Both the position numbers and the translations under genes were made by a program. A stretch of 64,000 bases of DNA from assembly GCF_003427025.1 (NCBI RefSeq), contig NZ_QVAI01000012.1, positions 1 to 64,000 on the forward strand. The letters run 5' to 3'. Origin of the DNA: Jiangella endophytica (GTDB lineage Bacteria; Actinomycetota; Actinomycetes; Jiangellales; Jiangellaceae). Shown here piece after piece: positions 9,508-18,058 of the stretch. The notes below the pieces were generated by a model. The model searched no databases. It had not been told where the DNA came from and saw only the letters and a list, made by a program, of their open reading frames with translations. Numbering within the stretch: position 1 is the stretch's first letter; each line of letters starts with the position of its first letter.

Positions 9508-9684
9508 AATGATCACGTTGAGTGGGGGTGCTCCCGCTCCACCAGGCATGCATGCCTGGTGAACCGTGAACTCGCCTGGGCCGACCCTGGGAAAGCGATT
9601 GCCGAGCCGACGCTCGGCGTTCTACCGCTTCCCCAGGCATGCATGCCTGGTGGAGCGTGAAGAGCCCCACTTAACGTGATCATT
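9508..9684. repeat. composite palindromic element (two inverted 77-nt units)
   Basis: Unit A (9508-9584) and unit B (9608-9684, inverted) share the sequence AATGATCACGTT at the outer ends and the core GGCATGCATGCC. Unit A contains a perfect 22-bp palindrome at 9540-9561 and unit B a perfect 18-bp one at 9633-9650. The pair therefore looks like a short element with about 50-bp terminal inverted repeats. It begins 2 nt after the dapC stop and fills the gap to the convergent peptidase gene, so it may also terminate transcription. Related single units occur at 26806-26885, 52197-52277 and 52418-52494. Confidence 0.88.
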
Positions 9685-9696
9685 CCGGGGTGGGGG

Positions 9697-11277
9697 TCAG
9701 CTGATGGCGGCGGCCGCGATCTGGGGGTCCGGTCCGACGCCCAGCGCCACCTCGGAGCCGGAGCACGACACGACGGCCGACTGGCCGGTGCCGGTGAACA
9801 CCGTACGGCCGTCCTCGTCGCCGGCCTGTGCGTCCGGGAACGCCGCCGCGTAGAACTCGGTGACGGTGTCGCACAGCGGCGTGACCCCGTCGTCGCCGCG
9901 GTCGGCGAGCACGAGCGCGAGCGCGGTGTCGTCGCCGTCGCCCCAGACGGTGACCTCGCCGCCGGCCCAGGCCGCGACGCGGTCCTTGGCGTCGGACGGC
10001 GCGGCGGACTCGTCGTCGCCCGGCGCCTCGAGCAGGAACAGCAGGTCGGCCGCGCCGAAGGTGTCCATGCGCAGCTGCTGCCAGCCCGGCCCGGCCGGGT
10101 CGCGGACGTCGACGGCGGCCTCGCCGGCACGGTAGCGGTCGGGGAAGAGCACCTGCGCGGTGGTCGCCGGCGGCGTGGAGTACGTGGCGTCGACCGCGTC
10201 CCAGCCGCCGTCGAGGAACACGTCGCAGGTGAACGTCATGCCCTCGACGTACGGAAACTCCAGCTGGCGGGCGATGAAGTGCGGCAGTGCGTTGAGGTCG
10301 GCCGTGGTCCGGCCGGAGGTCTCCTGCAGCGCGAGCAGCTGGTCGAGCGGCAGGTGCTGGCCGATGAACTGCTGGCTGTACAGCGACGCGTCGCCCTCGA
10401 TGGCGTTGAGCGCGGCGTACGCGGCGTCGGAACCGGATTCGACGGCGATGGCCTCCTGGTCGGGCAGCCCGATGGCGGCGTCGGCTTGCGCGTGCACCAG
10501 TTCGTGCGCCGTGATCAGCGCGCCGAGGCCGTCCATCTCCTCCGACCCGATGACCAACTGCCGCGTCTCGGGGTCGTAGAAACCGCCGACGCCGGCGTCG
10601 AGGGCGTCGAGCTGCGCCTGGCCGAGGTCGGTGCCGGGCTCGACCGCGCCGAGCGCGGCCAGCAGCCGGGAGTCGACGGCGGCCCGCTCCGGGTCGAGGT
10701 CCTCCTGGGTGAGCTCCACCGCCCGTCGCTGCACTTCGTCGAGGCCGACGAACTCGATGTCGACGTCGTCGCCGGCGGGCAGCCCGCGCTCCTCTTCGAC
10801 CAGCTGCGCGATGGCCGCCACCTGTGTCTCGACGTCGGCGTCGGGAATCGAATCGGAGCCGCCGAGGCCGAGCCCGCCGGAGCCGAGGCACTGCAGCAGG
10901 ATCGGGTCGAAGTCGCCCATGCCGCCGAGATCGCCGCCGAGCTCGCCCAGCAGTCCGTCGAGCCCGCCCTCGCCGAGCAGGTCCTCCAAACCGCCGAGCC
11001 CGCCCTCGGAGCCGCCCAGCAGGTCCTCGAGGCCACCGAGCCCCGACGACTCCTCCTGCGCCGCGGCCAGCTCCTCGCGGGCGGTGTCGCGCTCGGCGCG
11101 CAGGTCGTCGACGCGCCGGTCCATCACCACGTACGTGACGCCGGCCAGCACCAGCCCGACGGCGAGCGCGAGGGCGGTGGCGACCTGCCAGACGGCGGTG
11201 CGCGACCCCCCGCTCGGCGAGGCCGACGGGGACGGCGACGGGTCCGACGGCGGAGGCGGCGGGGTGGGGGTGCTCAT
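9697..11277 (-). CDS. membrane-anchored HEXXH zinc peptidase-like protein
   Basis: The 526-residue protein starts with a Pro/Ser-rich cytoplasmic tail, a membrane helix (about 28-52), a coiled coil (about 55-77, RVDDLRAERDTAREELAAAQ), a Gly/Leu repeat segment (about 80-120) and an extracellular domain. HELVH near residue 262 followed by a Glu in AIEGDASLYSQQF about 35 residues later is the zinc-site arrangement of gluzincin-like peptidases. The substrate is unknown; a cell-surface proteolytic role is inferred. The ATG at 11277 is the only start that includes the membrane helix and Pro-rich tail. It follows the ggt gene on the same strand by 24 nt and may be co-transcribed with it. Confidence 0.75.
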   Translation of the reverse strand: MSTPTPPPPPSDPSPSPSASPSGGSRTAVWQVATALALAVGLVLAGVTYVVMDRRVDDLRAERDTAREELAAAQEESSGLGGLEDLLGGSEGGLGGLEDLLGEGGLDGLLGELGGDLGGMGDFDPILLQCLGSGGLGLGGSDSIPDADVETQVAAIAQLVEEERGLPAGDDVDIEFVGLDEVQRRAVELTQEDLDPERAAVDSRLLAALGAVEPGTDLGQAQLDALDAGVGGFYDPETRQLVIGSEEMDGLGALITAHELVHAQADAAIGLPDQEAIAVESGSDAAYAALNAIEGDASLYSQQFIGQHLPLDQLLALQETSGRTTADLNALPHFIARQLEFPYVEGMTFTCDVFLDGGWDAVDATYSTPPATTAQVLFPDRYRAGEAAVDVRDPAGPGWQQLRMDTFGAADLLFLLEAPGDDESAAPSDAKDRVAAWAGGEVTVWGDGDDTALALVLADRGDDGVTPLCDTVTEFYAAAFPDAQAGDEDGRTVFTGTGQSAVVSCSGSEVALGVGPDPQIAAAAIS

Positions 11278-11301
11278 GATCGTCCTAACGTAGCCCGGCG
11301 G

Positions 11302-12879
11302 TCACGCCGTCGCGACCGCCGTGGTGGCGACGCGGGGATCGCGGGCGGACAGCCGCCAGCCGGCGTCGTCGACCCGGATCACCGAGACCGGGCCCCAGCC
11401 CGGCTGCGGGCCGTCGGCCGGAACGACGTCGTGGCCGCGCCGGCGCAGGCCGTCGACGATGCGGGCGGGGACGTCGGGCTCCAGTCGCACCCGCGACCCG
11501 GACGGCACCGGCGTGCCGGTGGCGCCCTCGTGGGGCTCGATCGTCCATCGCGGCCGCGCCTGTGCCTCGTCGGGGTCGAGGCCGGCGCCCAGCACGGACG
11601 CGGCGACCTGCTGGACCAGTTGCGGCTGGACGTGGCCGCCGCGGGTGCCGAGCACCATCGCCAGCCGCGTGCCGTGGGTCCACAGCGTCGGCGACAGCGT
11701 GTGCAGCGGCCGACGGCCCGGCGCCAGCTCGCCCGGATGGCCGGGGAGCAGCGAGAACCCGCGGCCGCGATCCTGCAGCAGGAAGCCGGTCGAGCCGGCG
11801 CCGACCAGCGAGCCGATGCCGTGGAAGTTGGACTGGATCAGCGAGACGCCCATGCCGTCGCCGTCGACGACGCACAGGTAGGCGGTGCCGCCGGCGGCCA
11901 GCGCGGGCGCGTGGCGGTCGCGGGCCGCGGCGGGGTCGACGGAGGCGGCGACGGCATCGAGCCGGGCGGGGTCGAGCAGCCGGTCCAGCGCGACCGGGAC
12001 CCGGCCGGGGTCGACGGCGACGTCGTCGCGCTCGGCGGCCAGCGCGCGCTGCGCCTCGATCTGCAGGTGCCAGGACTGCGGGTCGGCGGGGTCGTCGGTC
12101 CAGCCGAGGCGGTCGAGGACGGCGCAGCCGCCGATGCCGAGGTAGCCCTGCGAGTTCGGCGGCATGGTCCAGCCGGTAGCGCCCCAGACGTCCACGGACA
12201 GCGGGTCGACCCAGTCGGCCTGGACATGGCGCAGGTCGTCGGCGGTGATGACGCCGTCGACGGCGGCGCTGATCGCCCGGCCGGGCGCGCCCTCGTAGAA
12301 CGCCGCGCGACCACCGTCGGCGACCAGCCGCAGCGACGCGGCCAGCTGCTCGCGGGCGACGGTGGAGCCGCGGCCCGCCGCGAGCATCGGCTGCGCCGCC
12401 TCGACTCCGGCCAGCGCCTCGGCGTTGGCCCGGAACGCCGCCACCAGCTCGTCGTTGGCCGGGAAGCCCTCGGCGGCCAGCCGGATGGCCGGCGCGAGCA
12501 CGTCGGCCAGCCCCAGCCGGCCCAGCCGCGACGACAGCGCGGCCCAGCCGTCGACGCAGCCCGGCACCGGGATGGCGGCCGGGTGGCTGCGCGGGATCTC
12601 GTCCAGTCCGGCGGCCCGCAGCGCGGCCGCGTCGACGCCGGAACCGGCCCGGCCGGAGGCGTTGAGGGCCAGCGGCACGACCTCACCCGGCGAGTGCACC
12701 AGCGCGAACAGGTCGCCGCCGATGCCGCACGTCTCGGGGGCCACCACACCCTGCACGGCGCACGCGGCGATGGCGGCGTCGACCGCGTTGCCGCCGGCCT
12801 GCAGGATCTGGACGCCGGCGCGGGTGCTCAGCGTGTGCGGCGTCGAGACGACACCGCCCGGACTGCCCGTCATGCTCAC
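11302..12879 (-). CDS. gamma-glutamyltransferase family protein
   Basis: The 525-residue N-terminal-nucleophile hydrolase has the signatures of the gamma-glutamyltranspeptidase family: AGVQILQAGGNAVDAAIA near the N-terminus, IGGDLFALV, and the autoprocessing site GGTAYLCVVDGDG (about residues 333-345), whose Thr would become the nucleophile of the small subunit. Typical members hydrolyse or transfer gamma-glutamyl groups from glutathione-like substrates. No signal peptide is seen, unlike secreted Ggt proteins, so it may be cytosolic, for example acting on a gamma-glutamyl or acylated metabolite. The GTG start overlaps the stop of the upstream gene (GTGA), so the two are coupled. Confidence 0.87.
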   Translation of the reverse strand: MSMTGSPGGVVSTPHTLSTRAGVQILQAGGNAVDAAIAACAVQGVVAPETCGIGGDLFALVHSPGEVVPLALNASGRAGSGVDAAALRAAGLDEIPRSHPAAIPVPGCVDGWAALSSRLGRLGLADVLAPAIRLAAEGFPANDELVAAFRANAEALAGVEAAQPMLAAGRGSTVAREQLAASLRLVADGGRAAFYEGAPGRAISAAVDGVITADDLRHVQADWVDPLSVDVWGATGWTMPPNSQGYLGIGGCAVLDRLGWTDDPADPQSWHLQIEAQRALAAERDDVAVDPGRVPVALDRLLDPARLDAVAASVDPAAARDRHAPALAAGGTAYLCVVDGDGMGVSLIQSNFHGIGSLVGAGSTGFLLQDRGRGFSLLPGHPGELAPGRRPLHTLSPTLWTHGTRLAMVLGTRGGHVQPQLVQQVAASVLGAGLDPDEAQARPRWTIEPHEGATGTPVPSGSRVRLEPDVPARIVDGLRRRGHDVVPADGPQPGWGPVSVIRVDDAGWRLSARDPRVATTAVATA

Positions 12880-13853
12880 GACCCTTCGGCGACGTCGATG
12901 TGGACGTGGTCCAAGTGGCGCAGGGTGACGTTGGTGGTGTCACCGGACGGGTGATTGTACTCGCGCCACCCTTCGTCGGACCGGCGCGCAGACCATATCC
13001 TGTCGTCGTAGATGACGGTCGCTATGCCCAGTTCCTGGGCGTTCGCGACGGCCCACTGGGCCACCGCCCAGCCGCGGCGGTTCACGTCGGCGTTGTCGTA
13101 CGGCTGGAACATCACGTCCAGCGCGCGGCCGTCGTAGTGCGCGGAGCCCTCGACGTGCCCGGAGTCGACGCCGCCCGGCTCGAAGCCGCCGATGTCGAGA
13201 TCGTCGAACGTGCTGGCCAGCTGGTCGCGGACGGCCCGGGCGCGGTCGGTGAGACCGTCCTCGCCCTCGGTCTGCACGGCGACGTCGTCGGCCTGGAACG
13301 TGCAGTAGAAAGCGGCCTCGGAGTTGCCGGTCAGTGCCGACGCCAGCACCCGGGCGTCGTCCTCGTGGTCGGCGTAGGCGTCGGGGAACGCGCTGCGCTG
13401 CACCTCCTGCGCGGCGACGGTGATCTCGAGCTCGCGATAGCCGGGGATCTCCACGAGTGCGTCGTAGAAGGCCCCCGCCGCGTAGACGGGGTCCTGCACC
13501 TGTTCGGGCGTGCCCCAGCCCTGCGACGGCCGCTGCTGGAAGAGCCCGAGGGAGTCGCGGTCGCCGTAGTCGATGTTGTAGATGTCGGATTCCTGGTACG
13601 CCGTGGCCAGCGCGATGGTGACGGCGCGCGCCGGCAGTCCGCGCTCGACCGCGACCGCGGTGATGGTGGCGGCGTGCCGGGCCTGCTCCGGCGACAGCGC
13701 GACGGTGAGGCCGTCGACGGTGGCCCGGCAGTCGTTGCGGCGCATGAACGGGTTGTCTTCGCGGCCGACCCACCAGATGAGCAGCGCGGCGATGCACCCG
13801 CCGAGGGCGAGCAGGGTCCCGAGGGTGGCCGTCAGGCGGGCAGCGCGACTCAT
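12876..13853 (-). CDS. membrane-anchored murein hydrolase-like protein (lysozyme-like plus M15-like)
   Basis: The 325-residue protein has one N-terminal membrane helix (about 8-30). The first extracellular half includes AYQESDIYNIDYGDRDSLG and FQQRPSQGWGTP, resembling the lytic-transglycosylase-like fold with a candidate catalytic Glu. The second half has a His-Asp-His pattern (GSAHYDGRALDV and LDHVHIDV) similar to zinc D-Ala-D-Ala carboxypeptidases of family M15. It probably acts on peptidoglycan outside the membrane, but activity is inferred. It precedes ggt with a 4-nt overlap and lies just downstream of dapD on the same strand, grouping it with wall-precursor genes. Confidence 0.75.
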   Translation of the reverse strand: MSRAARLTATLGTLLALGGCIAALLIWWVGREDNPFMRRNDCRATVDGLTVALSPEQARHAATITAVAVERGLPARAVTIALATAYQESDIYNIDYGDRDSLGLFQQRPSQGWGTPEQVQDPVYAAGAFYDALVEIPGYRELEITVAAQEVQRSAFPDAYADHEDDARVLASALTGNSEAAFYCTFQADDVAVQTEGEDGLTDRARAVRDQLASTFDDLDIGGFEPGGVDSGHVEGSAHYDGRALDVMFQPYDNADVNRRGWAVAQWAVANAQELGIATVIYDDRIWSARRSDEGWREYNHPSGDTTNVTLRHLDHVHIDVAEGS

Positions 13854-13904
13854 TTGGCGGGAGAACGTCCGTGGCGGGTGCGGCGGTTCCGGATGGCCCG
13901 CGCG

Positions 13905-14837
13905 TCAGTTCGCGTGCAGGACGGAGTTGAGCCCGCCCCAGTCGCCTGACCGGGCCAGCGCCTCGACGGCGCCGGTGACGCTGTTGCGCCGGAACAGCAG
14001 GCCGTCGCGGCCGGACAGCTCCAGCGCCTTCACGACCCGGCCGTCGGGCAGCCCGACCTTCGTGCCGGCCGTGATGTAGCAGCCGGCCTCGACGACGCAG
14101 CCGTCCCCGAGCGAGATGCCGATGCCCGCGTTGGCGCCGATCAGGCAGCCCTCGCCGACGCTGATGACCTGCGTCCCGCCGCCGGACAGCGTGCCCATGA
14201 TCGACGCGCCGCCGCCGACGTCGGAGCCGTCGCCGACCACCACGCCGGAGGAGATGCGCCCCTCGACCATGGACGAGCCGAGCGTGCCGGCGTTGAAGTT
14301 GACGAACCCCTCGTGCATGACGGTGCTGCCGGCGGCGAGGTGGGCGCCGAGACGCACGCGGTCGGCGTCGGCGATGCGCACACCGGCCGGGACGACGTAG
14401 TCGACCATGCGCGGGAACTTGTCGATGCCGTACACCGTGACCGGGCCGCGGCGCAGCAGCCGCAGCCGCGTCAGTTCGAAGCCCTCGACGACGCACGGGC
14501 CGTGGTTGGTCCACACGACGTTGTTCAGCACACCGAACAGGCCGTCGAGGTTCTGGCCGTGCGGCGCGACCAGCCGGTGCGACAGCAGGTGCAGCCGGAG
14601 GTAGGCGTCCTGGGCGTCGGCGGGCGGGGCGTCGAGGTCGATCTCGGTCTGGACGACGGCCCGGCGGACCTCGCGGTCGCGGTCCTCACCCTCGAGGTCG
14701 CGCAGCTCGACGAGGGCGTCGTCGGACGAGATGGGCGGTTTGCCGAGAGCCGGCGATGGGTACCAAACATCCAAGATCGTTCCATCTGCGGCTATGGTGG
14801 CCAGGCCGAAGCCCCATGCCCGTCGCTCGTCGGTCAT
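13905..14837 (-). CDS. dapD: tetrahydrodipicolinate N-succinyltransferase DapD
   Basis: The 310-residue protein is the actinobacterial form of DapD, which succinylates tetrahydrodipicolinate using succinyl-CoA in the diaminopimelate pathway. The N-terminal alpha/beta part (about 1-150) is followed by hexapeptide repeats of a left-handed beta helix (about 160-260, including [20 protein letters not shown]). [19 protein letters not shown] is the actinobacterial DapD signature around the active site. The length fits the family. Transcription appears leaderless, with TAGGCT 6 nt upstream of the ATG. It provides the substrate path between DapA/DapB products and dapC and dapE elsewhere in the window. 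Confidence 0.95.
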   Translation of the reverse strand: MTDERRAWGFGLATIAADGTILDVWYPSPALGKPPISSDDALVELRDLEGEDRDREVRRAVVQTEIDLDAPPADAQDAYLRLHLLSHRLVAPHGQNLDGLFGVLNNVVWTNHGPCVVEGFELTRLRLLRRGPVTVYGIDKFPRMVDYVVPAGVRIADADRVRLGAHLAAGSTVMHEGFVNFNAGTLGSSMVEGRISSGVVVGDGSDVGGGASIMGTLSGGGTQVISVGEGCLIGANAGIGISLGDGCVVEAGCYITAGTKVGLPDGRVVKALELSGRDGLLFRRNSVTGAVEALARSGDWGGLNSVLHAN

Positions 14838-14843
14838 GGGCTC

Positions 14844-14849
14844 AGCCTA
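14844..14849 (-). promoter_or_regulatory. -10 hexamer for leaderless dapD
   Basis: On the minus strand TAGGCT is followed by GAGCCC and then the dapD ATG, giving the 6-nt spacing expected for a leaderless transcript. There is no ribosome binding site. Confidence 0.5.
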
Positions 14850-14926
14850 CGGAACACGGCGGTATGCGTGAGCGCGGTGGTCGCCGCGTCGATCGCCGCA
14901 GCAGACACGGGAGCTGGGAGGCGCCG

Positions 14927-15553
14927 ATGGTGCGACGACGGCTGCTCGCCACCCTCGCGGGGGTTGCGACGACGATGCTGGTGGCGGCGGGCGGTGCGTA
15001 CGGCGGCGCCGTCACCGCTGACGCGGAGCCGTCCGGCCCGCTCGCGGCGGAGATGGCGGCGGCGCTCGAGCAGCAGCCGGGTGGCGTGCAGCTCTCGGAC
15101 AATGCCATGGCCTGGGACGACGGCGGGGTCATCGTGGTGTGGCCGGACCCCGGTGCCGACACGGCCCCGTTCGGGCTGGGCGACGGCGTCCGGTCCGGCG
15201 TCGTCGAGGCGCTCGGGCTCGCCGACCTGGCTCTGCCGGTCCAGCCGGCCTCCGGCGCCGAGGCGCGCGGCAGCGCGTCGTCCTGCCCGTCCGGCTACTA
15301 CTGCTTCTACACGGCCACGAACTTCGACGGCGCGCGGTACCAGTTCTCCAGCACGTGCTCGGCCTACGCCAGCACGTACGGCTTCGACAACACCGCGTCG
15401 TCGTGGGTCAACCGCAACTCCGGCCGCAACTACCACGCCTACGACTACGTCGGTGGCGCCAGGCTGTGGACCATGGCGCCGGGCGCCAGCGACTCCTACG
15501 TCGGCGCCGCCGCCGACAACCGGATGAGCTACTGGAGCTGCAGCAGCGCCTGA
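14927..15553 (+). CDS. secreted peptidase-inhibitor I36 / crystallin-like protein
   Basis: The 208-residue protein has a signal peptide (Arg-rich start, hydrophobic 8-28, cleavage probably near AYGGA), a variable middle and a C-terminal domain (about 120-208) with CPSGYYCFYT, NFDGARYQFSSTC and a closing SYWSC. The Cys and aromatic pattern matches the inhibitor I36 (SMPI) and beta/gamma-crystallin-like family of secreted streptomycete proteins. Four Cys probably form two disulfides. Inhibition of a metalloprotease is known for SMPI but cannot be asserted here. GGGAGG at 14916-14921 sets the ATG at 14927. It diverges from dapD. Confidence 0.8.
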   Translation: MVRRRLLATLAGVATTMLVAAGGAYGGAVTADAEPSGPLAAEMAAALEQQPGGVQLSDNAMAWDDGGVIVVWPDPGADTAPFGLGDGVRSGVVEALGLADLALPVQPASGAEARGSASSCPSGYYCFYTATNFDGARYQFSSTCSAYASTYGFDNTASSWVNRNSGRNYHAYDYVGGARLWTMAPGASDSYVGAAADNRMSYWSCSSA

Positions 15554-15565
15554 CCGGCCCGGCCG

Positions 15566-16633
15566 TCAGAGGAAGACGGTGTAGGTGGCGACCACCGGAG
15601 ACTTGACGTCCAGGCCGCCGGTGTCGCCGGTGAGGACCTCCTCGTACCCCAGCAGCCCGCCCGTCCGCGGGTCGACCATGAGCACGTACCGGCGGTCCAG
15701 CCCGGAGTCGTCGCCGTCGGCGCCGAACGCGACGGCCGTGCGGCCGCGCCGGTCGGTGGTGTCGCCGAGCGCCACCACGCCGGGCTCCTGAGCCAGCATC
15801 GTCAGTGCCGCGGCCTGCACCGAGGCGTCGAGGACGCGGGTCGAGGCGACCTCGTGCAGCGCCTGGAACAGCGCCGCCGCGGAGTCGTCGGCCTGCGGCC
15901 AGGCGGACAGCAGCTGCTCGCGCAGCGCGGCGGGCTCGGTGGCCAGCGACGCCGGGTAGGACGACGCCAGCCCGCCGGCCGGGAACGTCTCGTCGAGCAG
16001 GACGGCACCGGGGGTGGCGGCGTCGTCGGCCTCGCTCCACTCCGCGGTCGGGAACCGCGGCTCGCCCTGCGTCTCGCGCACGTGTACCGAGCCGTCGGCC
16101 AGGAACCGCTGCTCCCGCACCACCGGCACGACGGCGGTCGTGACGGCCGGCGCGGCCAGCGACAGGGTCGCGGCGGCACCCTCGGCGGGCGCACGGCCCT
16201 CGGCCGGCTCGCCACCGGTGGTCTCCGTCACCGTCAGCAGCCAGCTCTCGGTGGTGACGGTGGTGTCGGCGGCGTAGAGCTGCGCCTGTGTCTGGGTCGC
16301 CGTGGTGGCCAGGGACCGGAGCTCCGTGCCGGCCGGCTGCCCCATCGCCAGCTCCGCCGCCAGCACCGGCGGCGTGGCCGCGTAGGCGGTGTCGGCGCCG
16401 TCGGACCCGAGGTCGCCCACGATCAGCACCGCCGCCGTCACCGCGGACGCCGCTACCAGGCCCGCCGCCGGCCACAGCGCCAGCCGGACCTGCGGCCGCG
16501 GCAGCACAGGCCGCAGCCGCGGCCGCCCGGACACCGCCTCCTCCAGCAGCCGCCGCATGGCGTCGCGCCGGTCAGCGGGCAGCTCCCGCCTCGGTGGCAG
16601 GTCGAACGCGAAGTTCATGCCGGTGGAACTCAT
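15566..16633 (-). CDS. CU044_5270-family membrane protein, partner of an ECF sigma factor
   Basis: The 355-residue protein has an N-terminal cytoplasmic segment (1-48), one membrane helix (about 50-72, WPAAGLVAASAVTAAVLIVG) and a large extracellular domain. The layout and sequence match the actinobacterial CU044_5270 family, which is almost always encoded directly after an ECF-type sigma factor. The gene starts inside the sigma gene's stop codon (ATGA). By analogy it may regulate or sense for the sigma factor, but no zinc anti-sigma motif is present, so that role is inferred from position only. Confidence 0.82.
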   Translation of the reverse strand: MSSTGMNFAFDLPPRRELPADRRDAMRRLLEEAVSGRPRLRPVLPRPQVRLALWPAAGLVAASAVTAAVLIVGDLGSDGADTAYAATPPVLAAELAMGQPAGTELRSLATTATQTQAQLYAADTTVTTESWLLTVTETTGGEPAEGRAPAEGAAATLSLAAPAVTTAVVPVVREQRFLADGSVHVRETQGEPRFPTAEWSEADDAATPGAVLLDETFPAGGLASSYPASLATEPAALREQLLSAWPQADDSAAALFQALHEVASTRVLDASVQAAALTMLAQEPGVVALGDTTDRRGRTAVAFGADGDDSGLDRRYVLMVDPRTGGLLGYEEVLTGDTGGLDVKSPVVATYTVFL

Positions 16634-17280
16634 GTGTAATGCGCTCCTTCGGGGCGCGAGCCGGGTCGCGGCTCGGCTGGCTTCGTGGCCGCGGCCTCGG
16701 TGAGCCGCTCCATGTGAGCTCGGGCTCGCGCCAGACGCGAGCGTACTGTGCCGACGGGGATTCCGAGGGCGACGGCGGCCTCGGCGTAGGTGCGCTCGCC
16801 CCAGACGCACAGCGCGAGCACCTCCTGCTCCTGCTTCGGCAGCCGCCGGAAGACCCGCAGGACCTGCTTCATGTGCCGTTCGTCGTCGGCCCGCGCCTCG
16901 GCGTCGGCCTCGACGGGGTCGGGCACCGGCGCGGCGTCGGCGGCGCCACCGGCGATGACGGCGGGCGGCAGCTTGGCCAGCAGCCGCCGGTGCCGGCGCA
17001 CGGCCCGGGTGCTGTTGCGGGCCACCCGCCCGGCCAGGCTCAGCAGCCACGGCACGAACCCGGCCTGCGCGGCGACGTCCTCGCGCTTGCGCCAGGCCTC
17101 AAGGAAGACGACCGAGGTGAGGTCCTCGGCGGTCTTCCAGCTACCGGTGAGCCGGAAGCAGTAGTTGTAGACCACCGTCGAGTGCCGGGTGAACAGCTCG
17201 CCGAACGCTGCCGGGTCGCCTCGGCGCGCCCGCGACCAGAGATACTGGTCGTCGGGCGGAGCGGCCGGCAGGGAGCTCAT
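16630..17280 (-). CDS. ECF-family RNA polymerase sigma factor
   Basis: The 216-residue protein has sigma region 2 (about 20-85, AFGELFTRHSTVVYNYCFRLTGSWKTAEDLTS) and region 4 (about 140-190, RLPKQEQEVLALCVWGERTYAEAAVALGIPVGTVRSRLARAR), the two-domain layout of ECF sigma factors. It directs core RNA polymerase to an unknown regulon. The gene is coupled to the CU044_5270 gene downstream. The ATG at 17280 is used because it starts right before region 2; upstream in-frame starts would add sequence without resemblance to the family. It diverges from the VOC gene with about 70 nt between starts. Confidence 0.88.
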   Translation of the reverse strand: MSSLPAAPPDDQYLWSRARRGDPAAFGELFTRHSTVVYNYCFRLTGSWKTAEDLTSVVFLEAWRKREDVAAQAGFVPWLLSLAGRVARNSTRAVRRHRRLLAKLPPAVIAGGAADAAPVPDPVEADAEARADDERHMKQVLRVFRRLPKQEQEVLALCVWGERTYAEAAVALGIPVGTVRSRLARARAHMERLTEAAATKPAEPRPGSRPEGAHYT

Positions 17281-17337
17281 GGTCGTCGGGTCACCTGGCT
17301 GGGTACTCGGGCGGTCATGGGTGTCGGTGCGCTCGGC

Positions 17338-17343
17338 TAGCGT
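17338..17343 (+). promoter_or_regulatory. -10 hexamer for leaderless VOC-protein gene
   Basis: TAGCGT ends 7 nt before the GTG at 17351, with no Shine-Dalgarno sequence between them. Confidence 0.4.
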
Positions 17344-17350
17344 GGTCGTC

Positions 17351-18046
17351 GTGAGCCAGACACCACCCGTCGCCACCTGGCAGGCCCTCTGCCTCGACGC
17401 GAGTGACCAGCCCAGGCTCGCCGAGTTCTGGGCGGCGGCACTGAACCGCCGGCCAGATGCAGACGATCCTACGCATCTGCGAGGTGAAGCAGAAGGCGAG
17501 CGCGTCTGGGTCGACGCCGTGCCCGAGGCCAGGACGGCCAAGAACCGCGTGCACCTCGACGTCGAGGTGGGCGACCTCGACGGCCTGCTCGGGCTCGGCG
17601 CCACCGTCCTGCGCGGTCCCGACGACGAGATCTCGTGGTGGGTCATGGCCGATCCCGAGGGCGGCGAGTTCTGCGCGTTCCTCCGCCTGGAGCGGCCGTC
17701 GCTGCCCGGGCGGCTGCACCAGGTGGTGGTCGACTGCGCCGACCCCTACGCGCAGGCCGCGTGGTGGGGCGAGCTGCTGGGGCTGGTCTCCGAGCGCGAG
17801 CCGAAGGAGCACCACAGCGCACTCGAGAGCGACGGCCGGCTGCCGTTCGACTACCTGTGCTTCGTCCCGGTGCCGGAGCCGAAGTCGGTGAAGAACCGCG
17901 TCCACTGGGACGTCGACGTCGCCGACATCGGCCTGCTCACCGAGCGTGGCGCCACGGTGCTGCGGCCGCCCGGCGGCGACATCTCATGGCACGTCATGGC
18001 CGACCCCGAGGGCAACGAGTTCTGCGCGTTCACGCCACGTCAGTAG
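17351..18046 (+). CDS. tandem VOC (glyoxalase-like) protein
   Basis: The 231-residue protein has two copies of a vicinal-oxygen-chelate half (about 5-112 and 118-231), each ending in a similar motif: WWVMADPEGGEFCAF and WHVMADPEGNEFCAF. Both contain KNRVH. This is the Glyoxalase_6 type found in many actinobacterial proteins of unknown substrate. The conserved metal ligands are only partly obvious, so enzymatic activity versus ligand binding is unresolved. A GTG at 17342 in the same frame is an alternative start, but the leaderless spacing favours 17351. Confidence 0.82.
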   Translation: MSQTPPVATWQALCLDASDQPRLAEFWAAALNRRPDADDPTHLRGEAEGERVWVDAVPEARTAKNRVHLDVEVGDLDGLLGLGATVLRGPDDEISWWVMADPEGGEFCAFLRLERPSLPGRLHQVVVDCADPYAQAAWWGELLGLVSEREPKEHHSALESDGRLPFDYLCFVPVPEPKSVKNRVHWDVDVADIGLLTERGATVLRPPGGDISWHVMADPEGNEFCAFTPRQ

Positions 18047-18049
18047 GCT
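18044..18049 (+). promoter_or_regulatory. possible -10 hexamer for dapE
   Basis: TAGGCT starts on the last base of the preceding VOC gene's neighbourhood (its TAG is the VOC stop) and ends 9 nt before the dapE GTG. It matches the mshB, dapD and IclR hexamers but the spacing is longer. Confidence 0.3.
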
Positions 18050-18058
18050 GAGGCGCTT

